DNA of 64,000 nucleotides from Petropleomorpha daqingensis (lineage in GTDB: Bacteria > Actinomycetota > Actinomycetes > Mycobacteriales > Geodermatophilaceae): the NCBI RefSeq assembly GCF_013408985.1, contig NZ_JACBZT010000001.1:124001-188000 (forward strand), read 5' to 3'. Under the pieces are notes generated by a model. That model searched no databases. It saw only the letters and a list, made by a program, of their open reading frames with translations, and was not told the origin of the DNA. Shown here one piece after another: positions 41,535 to 49,741 of this stretch (the first letter of the stretch is position 1; each line of letters opens with the position of its first letter). The position numbers were made by a program, and so were the translations under genes.

Positions 41535-42395
41535 ATGCACCTGTTCCGCGGCTCCACGATCGCACTCGCGCTGTGCCTGGCGGTGGCGGGCTGCGGCTCC
41601 GGCACCGAGACGGCCGCGTCGAGCGGCACGACGTCGTCCGGACCTGCCATCCACCGCACGGCCGAGTTCGACGCGATCGGCGTGATCGGCCACTCGGGCG
41701 CGACCGGCGCCAACTCCACGGGCGAGGGCCCGGACGTTCCAGGGAACAGCTGGGCCACCGGGGACAACCCGGTCGTCAACAGCGTCTACCTGCGCCTCCT
41801 GGCCGATCACCCGGCACTGAAGGGCCACAACTACAACACCGCCAAGGACGGCAGCGACGCCTCAGCGCTGATGGGCCAGGCCGAGGCGCTGCTGGCGATG
41901 GATCCAGTGCCCGACCTGGTCCTGGTCAACAGCATCGACAACGACATCCGGTGCGACGGCTCCGACGAGGCCAACTACGACGGCTTCGAGACCCAGATCG
42001 ACGACGTCCTCACCCACCTGGAGAAGAACGCGCCCGGCATCCGGGTCTTCTTCGTCGACCAGTGGACGACGGTCGCGAAGTACGACGATGTCGTCGCGCC
42101 CCTGCCCGGTGGTCTCGCGCACGGCACCGACAGCGGGCCGTGCGGCGTGTTCAACGCCGATGGCTCGCGCGACCTCGAGGGCGAGACCTACCTGCAGCAG
42201 CAGGTGGACGCCTACATGGACCGGATCATCGCCGTCTGCGGCCGGCACGACGACTGCGCCACCGACCAGAAGGCGATGCAGGGGATGCCCCTCGAGGCGG
42301 CCGATCTCGCGCCGGACTTCGACCACCTCGCGGCGAGCGGGCTGGCCAAGGAGGCGGCGATCGCCTGGGAGGCGCTGCCCTCGGACTGGAAGTGA
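41535..42395 (+). CDS. SGNH-hydrolase-like lipoprotein
   Basis: 286 residues from ATG 41535. A lipoprotein signal (TIALALCLAVAGC) anchors it outside. The esterase blocks are recognisable though unusual: GVIGHSGATGANS (block I, GxSxxxG), LVLVNSIDNDI (block III, N) and PDFDHLAASG (block V, DxxH). SGNH enzymes deacylate sugars or lipids at the surface. Block I reads GHSGATG instead of GDS, so the usual Asp beside the Ser is replaced by His. Several Cys near the C-terminus may form disulphides. Confidence 0.8.
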   Translation: MHLFRGSTIALALCLAVAGCGSGTETAASSGTTSSGPAIHRTAEFDAIGVIGHSGATGANSTGEGPDVPGNSWATGDNPVVNSVYLRLLADHPALKGHNYNTAKDGSDASALMGQAEALLAMDPVPDLVLVNSIDNDIRCDGSDEANYDGFETQIDDVLTHLEKNAPGIRVFFVDQWTTVAKYDDVVAPLPGGLAHGTDSGPCGVFNADGSRDLEGETYLQQQVDAYMDRIIAVCGRHDDCATDQKAMQGMPLEAADLAPDFDHLAASGLAKEAAIAWEALPSDWK

Positions 42396-42450
42396 CCGCC
42401 TGCGCCCCGCCCGACGAAGACTGATTCTGTATTTCGGCAGACGGGTGTCC

Positions 42451-42456
42451 TAACGT
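42451..42456 (+). promoter_or_regulatory. -10 box of leaderless IclR transcript
   Basis: TAACGT ends 6 bases before ATG 42463. Upstream, TTTCGGCAG (42432-42440) resembles the half-site in the GCGGAA-N15-TTCCGC motifs found elsewhere in the cluster, hinting at autoregulation. Confidence 0.55.
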
Positions 42457-42462
42457 TCCGGT

Positions 42463-43275
42463 ATGTCGAACACCGCCGCCCCGAGTGACCCGTCGCCCGT
42501 TCCCGACGCCCCGGTGACCACGTCCGTGGACAACGCACTGCAGCTCCTGCAGCTGGTCGGCGAGCGCCAGGCCCTGCGCGTGGCGGAGGCGGCAGACCTG
42601 CTCGGAGTGGCCCGATCCACCGCTCATCGGCTGCTCGCCGCGCTGCGACGCCGCGGGTTCGTCGCCCAGGACCGGCCCAACGGCGCCTACCGTCCCGGCC
42701 CGGCGCTGTACGAGATCGGACTGGCCGCCGTCAGCCGGATCGACATCCGCCGCGTGGCCCGCCCCGTGCTGGACCGGCTCCGCGAGATCACCGAGGAAAC
42801 GGCCAGCCTGGCGGTGCTCGAGGGCACGACCGTGCGGTTCGTCGACTGCGCGGAGAGTCTCCGGTCGGTCCGGGTGGGCAACCGGACCGGCATCGTCCGC
42901 CCGGCCCACGCATCGGCCGTGGGGAAGGCCATCCTCGCCAGCCTCTCCGACGCCGAGCTCGACCGCCGCTACCCGGAGGAGTTGCTGCCACCGGCGACCA
43001 CCTCGGCAGCGTTGACCCTGACCAGCGAGCTGCGTGCCGAGCTGGAGACGATCCGCGCGCAGGGCTACGCCTTCAACTGGGAAGAGAGCGCCGACGGGGT
43101 GTGCGCCGTCTCGGTGGCGCTGCGCGACACCGTGGGCCAGCCGTTGGCCGGGCTCGGCATCGCCGCCCCGAGCAGCCGGATCGGCAGCCCGGATGCGCTG
43201 CGCGCCTTCGTGCCGGCGCTGCAGGAGGGGGCCGAGGCCGTGCTGGTGCGCCTCCGCACCCCGTCACGGGACTGA
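42463..43275 (+). CDS. IclR-family regulator (importer side)
   Basis: 270 residues. The N-terminal winged helix is VDNALQLLQLVGERQALRVAEAADLLGVARSTAHRLLAALRRRGFV; the effector domain follows, with RPVLDRLREITEETASLAVLEG, HASAVGKAILASL and NWEESADGVCAVSVALRD, the last containing residues that line the ligand pocket of this family. It precedes a NitT/TauT importer on the same strand by 208 bases and is very similar to the second IclR protein at 55187 across the helix-turn-helix (ARSTAHRLL in both). It probably senses an aromatic or related acid and controls the cluster. Confidence 0.92.
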   Translation: MSNTAAPSDPSPVPDAPVTTSVDNALQLLQLVGERQALRVAEAADLLGVARSTAHRLLAALRRRGFVAQDRPNGAYRPGPALYEIGLAAVSRIDIRRVARPVLDRLREITEETASLAVLEGTTVRFVDCAESLRSVRVGNRTGIVRPAHASAVGKAILASLSDAELDRRYPEELLPPATTSAALTLTSELRAELETIRAQGYAFNWEESADGVCAVSVALRDTVGQPLAGLGIAAPSSRIGSPDALRAFVPALQEGAEAVLVRLRTPSRD

Positions 43276-43311
43276 GGTCGACCCGGCCCGATCGACTCAG
43301 CATTCGGCCCT

Positions 43312-43338
43312 GCGGAACTCGTGCCGACTTTCTTCCGC
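43312..43338 (+). promoter_or_regulatory. IclR-type operator GCGGAA-N15-TTCCGC in front of the importer
   Basis: GCGGAA (43312-43317) and TTCCGC (43333-43338) form the core of a perfect 9-base inverted repeat (43309-43317/43333-43341) with a 15-base spacer. It ends 5 bases before a TGGACA -35 box, the position of an activator site. The same geometry recurs at 57512-57538. Confidence 0.7.
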
Positions 43339-43343
43339 AGGCG

Positions 43344-43373
43344 TGGACACCTTGTGATCCAGCTCCCTAATGT
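43344..43373 (+). promoter_or_regulatory. Promoter of the ABC importer operon
   Basis: TGGACA (43344-43349) and TAATGT (43368-43373) are 18 bases apart, immediately downstream of the inverted repeat. The leader would be about 105 bases. Confidence 0.5.
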
Positions 43374-43483
43374 GGGCTGCGTCTCGCCCCGGCGTCGCGA
43401 CACGGCCGAGCCCGAGCCGGCTTCGAGAAGGCGCGCGACACCCGAAGACCCAGCCCGATGACAACGAAGTTCTGGAGGCGCAC

Positions 43484-44458
43484 GTGCGTAGAGGTGTCAA
43501 GGTCATGGCGATGGCCGCCTTGCTGAGCATCACGGCCGCCTGCGGCAGTGGCAGCAGCAACGACGCCGGGGGGTCGAGCGGTAGCGGGGGCCTGACCGAC
43601 GTCACCGTCGGGATCGTCCCGTTCACGCCGAACGCTGTGCTCTTCCTGGCGCAGAAGAACGGCATCTTCAAGAAGCACGGCCTGAACGTGACGACCGAGA
43701 AGGCTGCGGCGCCGACGCCGATCGTCGCCTCGATGGTCGCGGGCAAGCAGCAGTTCGGCTTCCTGACCACGCCGGTGCTGGTGAACGCGAGCTCCCAGGG
43801 CACCGACGTCAAGTGCGTCTCCCCCATCGACGGCCAGATCTCCCCCGACCGCGATGCCAGCGCGCTGGTGGCCTCGAAGGACAGCGGGATCACCGACCTG
43901 AAGGACCTGGGTGGCAAGAAGGTCGCCGTCGTCCAGCTCTCCAGCATCAACCTCATCGGCGCGCAGAAGCTGATCACCGACGCCGGCGCGAAGGGCACCG
44001 AGTACGTCGCCATGCCGTTCCCGCAGATGCCCCAGGCGCTCGCCGACGGCCGCGTGGACGCCGCGGTGATCACCTCGCCGTACGTGGAGTCCGCCCTCGA
44101 GGCCGGCGCCGTCCCGCTGGCGCACCCGAGCTCGGACCTGTGGCCGAACGGCACCATCTACTGCTACGCCGCCACCGCGAACTACCTGAAGGAGAACCCG
44201 AAGGTGGCGCAGGAGTTCCACGACGCCATGGTCGAGGCGATCACGTACACGAAGGACCACGAGGACGAGGCGAAGGCCACCCTGGTCGACGGCCTGGGTC
44301 TGTCGGCCGAGCAGGCCCAGGCGCAGGTCATCCCCAGCAACTTCGTGCCCGAGATCAACACCGACTCCATCGCCAGCATCGAGAAGGTGATGGTCGAGCA
44401 GGGCGCGATCAAGAAGGAAGTCGACCCCGCCGACCTGGTGTGGAACCCGCAGGGCTGA
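43484..44458 (+). CDS. ABC importer substrate-binding lipoprotein, NitT/TauT type
   Basis: 324 residues from GTG 43484 with GGAGG 6 bases upstream. The signal ends in ITAAC, a lipobox, followed by a Ser/Gly tether. The mature protein has the SsuA/NrtA pattern: VTVGIVPFTPNAVLFLAQKNGIFKKHGL, VAGKQQFGFLTTPVLV, DLKDLGGKKVAVVQLSS and ADGRVDAAVITSPYV. These proteins bind small organic acids, sulphonates, nitrate or aromatic acids. Two permeases and an ATPase follow on the same strand. The ligand is probably the substrate of the catabolic genes downstream. Confidence 0.93.
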   Translation: MRRGVKVMAMAALLSITAACGSGSSNDAGGSSGSGGLTDVTVGIVPFTPNAVLFLAQKNGIFKKHGLNVTTEKAAAPTPIVASMVAGKQQFGFLTTPVLVNASSQGTDVKCVSPIDGQISPDRDASALVASKDSGITDLKDLGGKKVAVVQLSSINLIGAQKLITDAGAKGTEYVAMPFPQMPQALADGRVDAAVITSPYVESALEAGAVPLAHPSSDLWPNGTIYCYAATANYLKENPKVAQEFHDAMVEAITYTKDHEDEAKATLVDGLGLSAEQAQAQVIPSNFVPEINTDSIASIEKVMVEQGAIKKEVDPADLVWNPQG

Positions 44459-44471
44459 CCCCTGCGCACGA

Positions 44472-44514
44472 ACGGTCCGGGCGGGCCGGCTCCGGCCCCG
44501 CCCGCCCGGACCGT
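44472..44514 (+). terminator. Strong hairpin between binding protein and permease genes
   Basis: Perfect 14-base arms (44472-44485 and 44501-44514) enclose a loop that can itself pair (CCGG). It starts 14 bases after the binding-protein stop. Such hairpins usually stabilise or partly terminate the message so that the binding protein is made in excess over the membrane parts. Confidence 0.75.
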
Positions 44515-44621
44515 CCTGCCTTCCGTCTGCGGCGCCGGCTCGGCGCTGTGACCCGCAGAAAGGACGGATCCGTCATGCACGAGCAGACCGGTCGGCGCAG
44601 CGGCCGAGGGGGTGGCCGGCG

Positions 44622-45422
44622 GTGAGGATCCTCGACAGTCGCTGGTTCAAGCTGACCACGCGCGTGCTGGTCGTCGCCGCCGTCCTGGGCCTGTGGCAGT
44701 ACGTCGCGGTCAGCGGGGTGCTGGGCAGGGACGCCTTCCCGACCATGACCGGCACCATGGCCGAACTCGGCCGCGAACTGCAGACGAGCGATCTCTGGCA
44801 GGCGGTGTGGGACACCGTCCGCGGCTGGGGCCTGGGGCTGCTGATCGGCGGCTCGCTCGCGATCGTCGTCGGCACCCTCCTGGGGTTGAACCGCTTCGCC
44901 TACCTCAGCGTCATCCCGGTGATCGAGTTCCTCAAGACCGTCCCGGTGATCGCGATCCTCCCGCTGGCCATCGTCGTGTGGGGCGCGAGCCTGGAGATGA
45001 AGGTGTTCATCGTCGCCTTCGGCGTCTTCTGGCCGCTGACCATCCAGGTGATCTACGGCGTTCGCGCCGTGGACCCGGTGGTGCGGGACACGGCGATCAC
45101 CCTGCGGCTGCGCGGTCTGCGCAAGTTCGCCGGCGTGACCCTTCCCAGCGCAGCCCCGTTCATCGCGACCGGCCTGCGGATCGCGGCGGCCGTCGGTCTG
45201 ATCCTCGCGGTGATCGCCGAGCTCATCGGCGGCGCACCGGGACTCGGGCTCAGCATCCTGACCTCGGTCAACGCCGGCCCGAGCCGCCTCCCGGCGACCT
45301 ACGCCTTCATCCTCGTCACCGGGATCGCCGGGGTCGTCGTCACCAGCCTGTTCGCCTACGCCGAACGACGCCTCCTGCACTGGCACGAGACCCAGCGCAA
45401 CAACGCATCGAGGGCAGCATGA
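44622..45422 (+). CDS. ABC importer permease 1 (NitT/TauT type)
   Basis: 266 residues from GTG 44622. Six membrane helices are predicted; the BPD_transp_1 coupling segment is visible in VVRDTAITLRLRGLRKFAGVTLPSAAPFIATGLRIAAAVGL, with EAA-like RGLRKF...TLPSA. It is the first of two non-identical permeases, so the transporter is a heterodimer rather than the SsuC homodimer. Its stop overlaps the next start (ATGA). Confidence 0.92.
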   Translation: MRILDSRWFKLTTRVLVVAAVLGLWQYVAVSGVLGRDAFPTMTGTMAELGRELQTSDLWQAVWDTVRGWGLGLLIGGSLAIVVGTLLGLNRFAYLSVIPVIEFLKTVPVIAILPLAIVVWGASLEMKVFIVAFGVFWPLTIQVIYGVRAVDPVVRDTAITLRLRGLRKFAGVTLPSAAPFIATGLRIAAAVGLILAVIAELIGGAPGLGLSILTSVNAGPSRLPATYAFILVTGIAGVVVTSLFAYAERRLLHWHETQRNNASRAA

Positions 45423-46354
45423 CCATGGCCGAGACCCCCAGCGGCACCACCACCGAGCCCGCCGTCGACAGCCGGACGGCGTCCCCGGACGTCCCGTCGG
45501 TCGCCGACCCGCTGGTGGCCGCGGCGACCACGCCGTCCCAGCAGTTCTCCGCCCGGTCGCGCAGGCGGGGCCTGACCTCGCTGCGCAAGACCGTGCTCAG
45601 CATCTGGCGGCTCTGGTTCTTCGCCGTCGTCCTCGTCCTCTGGTGGTTCCTGTCGGCCGACAGCACGAACACGTTCTTCCCGCCGCTGAAGAACATCCTG
45701 ACCCAGCTGTGGGACCTGTGGGTGATCGGCGACGCCCGCTCCGAGCTGTGGTCCAGCCTCGAGCACTTCGCCGTGGGTTACGCCATCGCCGGCATCGCCG
45801 GAGTGCTGATCGGCGCGCTGCTGTGGAAGTTCCACCGGGTGGGCGAGGCCGTCTCCCCGGTCCTCTACTTCGTCTACGTCATCCCGACCGCCGCCCTGCT
45901 CCCCGCGATCATGGCGATCATGGGCATCGGCGCGTCGATGCAGATCACCATCATCGTGCTCGCCGCGATCTGGCCGACCCTGCTCAACACGCTGGACGGG
46001 ATGCGCGGCACCGACCCGGTCAAGATCGACACCGCCCGGGCGATGCACCTCTCGGCGACCCGCACGGTGTGGACCGTGGTCCTGCCCGGTGCGATGCCGC
46101 AGATCATGGCGGGGCTGCGCCACAGCCTCCAGATCGCCGTGATCATGATGGTGGTCAGCGAACTGGTCGCCTCGAACTCGGGGATCGGCTTCTTCATCCT
46201 CGAGGCCCAGCAGCGCTTCGCGATCACCGACATGTGGACCGGGATCATCGTCCTGGCCCTCATCGGCAGCGTGCTGACCTTCCTCTTCATCCTCGTCGAG
46301 CGCGTCGTCCTGGCGTGGTACCTCGGCGCCCGCGCCGTCGAACAGAAGGGCTGA
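45419..46354 (+). CDS. ABC importer permease 2 (NitT/TauT type)
   Basis: 311 residues from ATG 45419 (overlap) with ATG 45425 as alternative. An unusually long cytoplasmic N-terminus (about 60 residues, Thr/Pro/Ser-rich) precedes six membrane helices. The coupling loop is VKIDTARAMHLSATRTVWTVVLPGAMPQIMAGLRHSLQIA. It partners with the preceding permease. The nearby ATPase gene starts 4 bases after its stop. Confidence 0.92.
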   Translation: MTMAETPSGTTTEPAVDSRTASPDVPSVADPLVAAATTPSQQFSARSRRRGLTSLRKTVLSIWRLWFFAVVLVLWWFLSADSTNTFFPPLKNILTQLWDLWVIGDARSELWSSLEHFAVGYAIAGIAGVLIGALLWKFHRVGEAVSPVLYFVYVIPTAALLPAIMAIMGIGASMQITIIVLAAIWPTLLNTLDGMRGTDPVKIDTARAMHLSATRTVWTVVLPGAMPQIMAGLRHSLQIAVIMMVVSELVASNSGIGFFILEAQQRFAITDMWTGIIVLALIGSVLTFLFILVERVVLAWYLGARAVEQKG

Positions 46355-46358
46355 TCCC

Positions 46359-47174
46359 GTGACCCGCTCCCAGGTGGCCACCGGCGAGACGACGGAGGGC
46401 GGCATCGAGCCGGTGCTCTCGGTCCGGTCGCTGCGCAAGGCCTACAACGTCGGGCGACCGAACGAGAAGCTGGCGATCGCCGACGTCTCCTTCGACGTGG
46501 CGAAGGGTGAGTTCGTCTGCGTCGTCGGCCCCAGCGGCGCCGGGAAGACGACGATGCTCCGCTGCCTGAGCGGCCTGCTGTCCCCCACCACCGGTGAGGT
46601 CCGGTTCGAGGGCAAGAAGCTGCAGGCGGTGCCGGACCGGCTCAGCGTCGTCTTCCAGGACTACAGCCGCTCGCTGTTCCCGTGGCTGACCGTCAACCGC
46701 AACGTCGCCGTCCCGCTGAAGGTCGCCGGCGTGCCGAAGAAGGAGCGCGAGGCCCGCATCCAGGAGGTGCTGCACGCCGTCGGCCTCGGCGACGTCGGCA
46801 AGAGCTACCCGTGGCAGCTGTCGGGCGGCATGCAGCAGCGGGTGGCCATCGCCCGGGCACTGGCCCACCAGCCGGACATGCTGCTGATGGACGAGCCGTT
46901 CGCCTCGGTGGACGCGCAGACCCGCTTCGACCTTGAGGACCTCATCCTCCGGGTGCGCCGGGAGCTGGACATCACCGTGGTGCTGGTCACCCACGACATC
47001 GACGAGGCCGTGTACCTGGCCGACCGCGTCGTGGTGCTCAGCGGGGCACCGAGCACCGTGGCCGAGATCGTCGACATCCCCCTCGGCCGTCCGCGCAACC
47101 AGCTGAGCACCCGGTCCAGCCAGACCTTCGGCCAGCTGCGCAGCCACCTGATGCGGCTGGTCACCTCGCACTGA
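46359..47174 (+). CDS. ABC importer ATPase (NitT/TauT type)
   Basis: 271 residues from GTG 46359. Walker A GPSGAGKTTM, Q-loop VVFQDYSRSLFPWL, signature LSGGMQQRVAIARAL, Walker B MLLMDEPFASVD and the H-loop VTHDIDEA are all intact. The FPWLTV stretch after the Q-loop is typical of the SsuB/TauB branch. It energises the importer encoded by the previous three genes. Confidence 0.95.
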   Translation: MTRSQVATGETTEGGIEPVLSVRSLRKAYNVGRPNEKLAIADVSFDVAKGEFVCVVGPSGAGKTTMLRCLSGLLSPTTGEVRFEGKKLQAVPDRLSVVFQDYSRSLFPWLTVNRNVAVPLKVAGVPKKEREARIQEVLHAVGLGDVGKSYPWQLSGGMQQRVAIARALAHQPDMLLMDEPFASVDAQTRFDLEDLILRVRRELDITVVLVTHDIDEAVYLADRVVVLSGAPSTVAEIVDIPLGRPRNQLSTRSSQTFGQLRSHLMRLVTSH

Positions 47175-47218
47175 GCCCTCCGGCTCACCCCCACCCCTGC
47201 GCCGAGGAGCACTCCTTC

Positions 47219-48832
47219 ATGTCCACACCCGCAGCCGAAGCCCTCCTCGATGTCATCCGGGACTGGGGCGCCGACCGGCTGTTCACCTGCCCCGGCAGCA
47301 CCGAGGCCGCCGTCCTGGACGCGCTCGTCACGCGCAAGGACGTCGAACTCGTGCTGACCACGCACGAGGCCGTCGCCGTGTCGATGGCCGACGGGCTGGC
47401 CCGGGTCACCCGCAAGCCCACCGTGGCCTACCTGCACGCCAACGTGGGGCTGACCAACGGGCTGAGCCACCTCTACGCCGCGCAGCTGGCCTACTCCCCC
47501 GTGGTGGTGCTCAACGGCATCAAGGCCTCCTCGATCCAGGCCCGCGAGGGCTTCACCACCGGCCGGCGGATGCGCGACCTGGTGCACCAGTACGTGAAGT
47601 CGGACTGGCAGTCGCTCACCACCGAGGCGATCCCCGAGGACGTCAACCGGGCCTTCCGGACGGCGGTGACCGAGCCGGCCGGACCGGTGTGGGTGGCACT
47701 GAGCCAGGACCTGCTGGAGAGCCCCGCCCCGGTTCCCGTGCCGGAGGTGCACGGGTTCTCCTTCGACTCCCGCACCGCGCCCTCGCCGGGCGCCGTGCGT
47801 GCGGCCGCCGACCTGCTGCGCTCCGCCGAGCGGCCGTTGCTGGTCGCCGGGAGCGAGCTCGCCCGGGTCGGTGCGGTGGCCGACCTCGTCGCCCTCAGCG
47901 AGCAGCTGGCCGCCCCGGTCGTGCACGAGGACCGGCGCGGGTTCGAGCGTCCCGGCTTCCCCACCGACCACCCGAACTTCCGCGGGCAGTACGAGATCGG
48001 CCACCCGCTGGTGCAGGAGGCGGACCTGCTGGTCTTCCTCGGCGCCCGGGTGTTCAACGAGTTCGAGCCGGCCAAGGTCGCGCCGCTGCCGGCCGGCGTG
48101 CCGATCGTGCACAGCCACACCGACCCCCGGCACGTGGCGATGATCTACGGGGTCGACGTCGGCCTCGTCGGCGACCAGCAGCTGGTGCTCCAGGCCCTCT
48201 CGGCCGCGCTCCCGGCGGCCGCCGACCGCGTGGTGCCGGCGGCCCTGCCGCGGCCGCACCGCACGCCCTCGACGGGTGGCGCGCTGACCGCCTCGGACGT
48301 CGTCGACGTGATCACCGAGTCGCTGCGCGGGGTCGCGCTGGTCGGTGACGCCACCACCGCCGGCGGCATCCTGCAGCAGCGCGCCCACCAGCACGGCGGG
48401 GACGACTACTTCGTCTCCACCTCGGGCTCGCTGGGCTGGGGCATGGGCGCCGCGCTCGGCATCCAGATGGGCATGCCCGACCGCCGGGTCGCGGCCGTGC
48501 TCGGCGACGGGGTGTTCCAGTTCGGCGCCCCGGCGCTGTGGTCCGCGGCGCGCAGCGGCCTGCCGGTCACCTACGTGGTGATCAACAACGAGCGCTACGC
48601 GGCCGTGGGTGCGGCGCTGCGCCGGTTCGACGGGCAGGCCGTGGAGCGCGGCGACTTCCCGGGGATCGACATCGCCGGACCCAACATCGCCGACATCAGC
48701 ACCGGCTTCGGGGTGCCCGGCCAGCGCGTGGACACCCTCGCCGACCTCCGCGAGAGCCTCGAGGCCGCCCGCACGGTCGACCACCCGACGCTCATCGAGG
48801 TGATGACCGACCCGACGCACTTCGGCCCCTGA
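47219..48832 (+). CDS. ThDP-dependent decarboxylase-like enzyme (benzoylformate/acetolactate synthase fold)
   Basis: 537 residues from ATG 47219, GAGGAGC upstream. The pyrimidine domain carries the cofactor Glu in VLTTHEAVAVSMADG; the central domain is RPLLVAGSELARVGAV; the pyrophosphate domain has GSLGWGMGAALGIQMG and the GDG-N motif from VLGDGVFQF to VVINNERYA. It lacks an obvious FAD-binding insertion, so a simple 2-oxoacid decarboxylase or lyase such as benzoylformate decarboxylase is likelier than acetolactate synthase. It is the last gene of the importer operon, suggesting that the imported compound, or a product close to it, is a 2-oxoacid. An aldehyde dehydrogenase at 56002 could take the product. 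Confidence 0.9.
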   Translation: MSTPAAEALLDVIRDWGADRLFTCPGSTEAAVLDALVTRKDVELVLTTHEAVAVSMADGLARVTRKPTVAYLHANVGLTNGLSHLYAAQLAYSPVVVLNGIKASSIQAREGFTTGRRMRDLVHQYVKSDWQSLTTEAIPEDVNRAFRTAVTEPAGPVWVALSQDLLESPAPVPVPEVHGFSFDSRTAPSPGAVRAAADLLRSAERPLLVAGSELARVGAVADLVALSEQLAAPVVHEDRRGFERPGFPTDHPNFRGQYEIGHPLVQEADLLVFLGARVFNEFEPAKVAPLPAGVPIVHSHTDPRHVAMIYGVDVGLVGDQQLVLQALSAALPAAADRVVPAALPRPHRTPSTGGALTASDVVDVITESLRGVALVGDATTAGGILQQRAHQHGGDDYFVSTSGSLGWGMGAALGIQMGMPDRRVAAVLGDGVFQFGAPALWSAARSGLPVTYVVINNERYAAVGAALRRFDGQAVERGDFPGIDIAGPNIADISTGFGVPGQRVDTLADLRESLEAARTVDHPTLIEVMTDPTHFGP

Positions 48833-48849
48833 GGCGGCCCAGGCGCACG

Positions 48850-48882
48850 AACGGCCGAGGTCCGGTGAGGACCTCGGCCGTT
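48850..48882. terminator. Perfect 14-base-stem bidirectional terminator
   Basis: Arms at 48850-48863 and 48869-48882 (AACGGCCGAGGTCC and its complement) enclose a 5-base loop. It separates the importer operon from the convergent beta-oxidation operon. Confidence 0.85.
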
Positions 48883-48895
48883 CAGCGGTTCCTGG

Positions 48896-49303
48896 TCAGC
48901 GCCGGACGGTGACCCGGGACCGCTTGGGGTCCAGCACCGGGGCACCGTCGGGGAGCGCCACCCCGACCGCCAGCTCGGCGGTGCCGGCCTGCTCGTCGAC
49001 GGCGGTGACCTCCGCGGTGAGCGTGACGGTCGAGCCGACCGGGCAGGGGGCCCGCAGGCTCACCGCGGTCGACACGAGCCGGTCGTCGCCGCCGACCCAG
49101 TCACCCACCGCCTGGAGCAGCAGCGCCAGGTTCAGCATGCCGTGCACGATCACCCCGTGCGTCGGGCTGGCGGTCGCGGCGTACTCGGCGTCCCAGTGCA
49201 GCCGGTTGAAGTCACCCGACGCGCCCGCGTAGCGGATCAGGTCGAGCTGCCCGACGGTGTGCTCCCGCGGCGGCATGGTGTCCCCCACCGTCAGCGCGGT
49301 CAC
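48896..49303 (-). CDS. MaoC-like hydratase (C-terminal hot-dog half)
   Basis: 135 residues from GTG 49303. The hydratase-2 motif is clear: YAGASGDFNRLHWDAEYAATAS (catalytic Asp and His in the D-x-x-x-x-H pattern) and GVIVHGMLNLALL. It overlaps the next-upstream gene, a second hot-dog half, by GTGA. Such split pairs form heteromers in actinobacterial steroid and cyclic-acid catabolism (ChsH1/ChsH2 type), where one half is catalytic and the other accommodates a bulky CoA ester. It is the last gene of a seven-gene operon. Confidence 0.9.
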   Translation of the reverse strand: MTALTVGDTMPPREHTVGQLDLIRYAGASGDFNRLHWDAEYAATASPTHGVIVHGMLNLALLLQAVGDWVGGDDRLVSTAVSLRAPCPVGSTVTLTAEVTAVDEQAGTAELAVGVALPDGAPVLDPKRSRVTVRR

Positions 49304-49716
49304 GCCGCAGCCCCCAGGTAGGCGATGGTCTGCCGGCTGGTGACGACCGGCTCGTCCTGCTCGTCGACGCAGCTGATCTGCAGGGTGAGGTAGGTGTGCG
49401 CCCCCCGGTCGGTGATGTCGGTGATCTGCGGCGTGCAGGTCAGGACGTCGCCGCTGGCCACCCGGCGGTGGAAGTCGTACTCCTGGCCGGCGTGCACGAT
49501 CGGGCCGGAGCCACCGAGCTGGTCGTCCTCGCGCAGCAGGGCGGCGCCGCGCATCACGGTGAAGCAGGCGGCGAAGATGTGCGGGGCGACCGCCGGGGTT
49601 GCGCCGGGCTCGGGCAGGGGAAAGCCGGTCGCGGCGGCGTACTCCTCGATCTTGGCCCGGCTGACCTCGTAGCGGTAGCTGGGATAGCGGTGACCGGTTC
49701 TGGTCTTGTCGACCAC
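49300..49716 (-). CDS. MaoC N-terminal-type dehydratase subunit (FAS1-like hot dog)
   Basis: 138 residues from GTG 49716, with a strong GAGGAGG-like site. The pattern YEVSRAKIEEYAAATG, AVAPHIFAACF and GPIVHAGQEYDFHRRVASGDVLTCTPQI is the MaoC dehydratase N-terminal family; it lacks the D-x-x-x-x-H catalytic pair, which is in the adjacent partner. The two products are expected to form a heteromeric enoyl-CoA hydratase. Confidence 0.88.
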   Translation of the reverse strand: MVDKTRTGHRYPSYRYEVSRAKIEEYAAATGFPLPEPGATPAVAPHIFAACFTVMRGAALLREDDQLGGSGPIVHAGQEYDFHRRVASGDVLTCTPQITDITDRGAHTYLTLQISCVDEQDEPVVTSRQTIAYLGAAA

Positions 49717-49741
49717 GCGGTTCCTCCTCGGGGGTCGGTTG

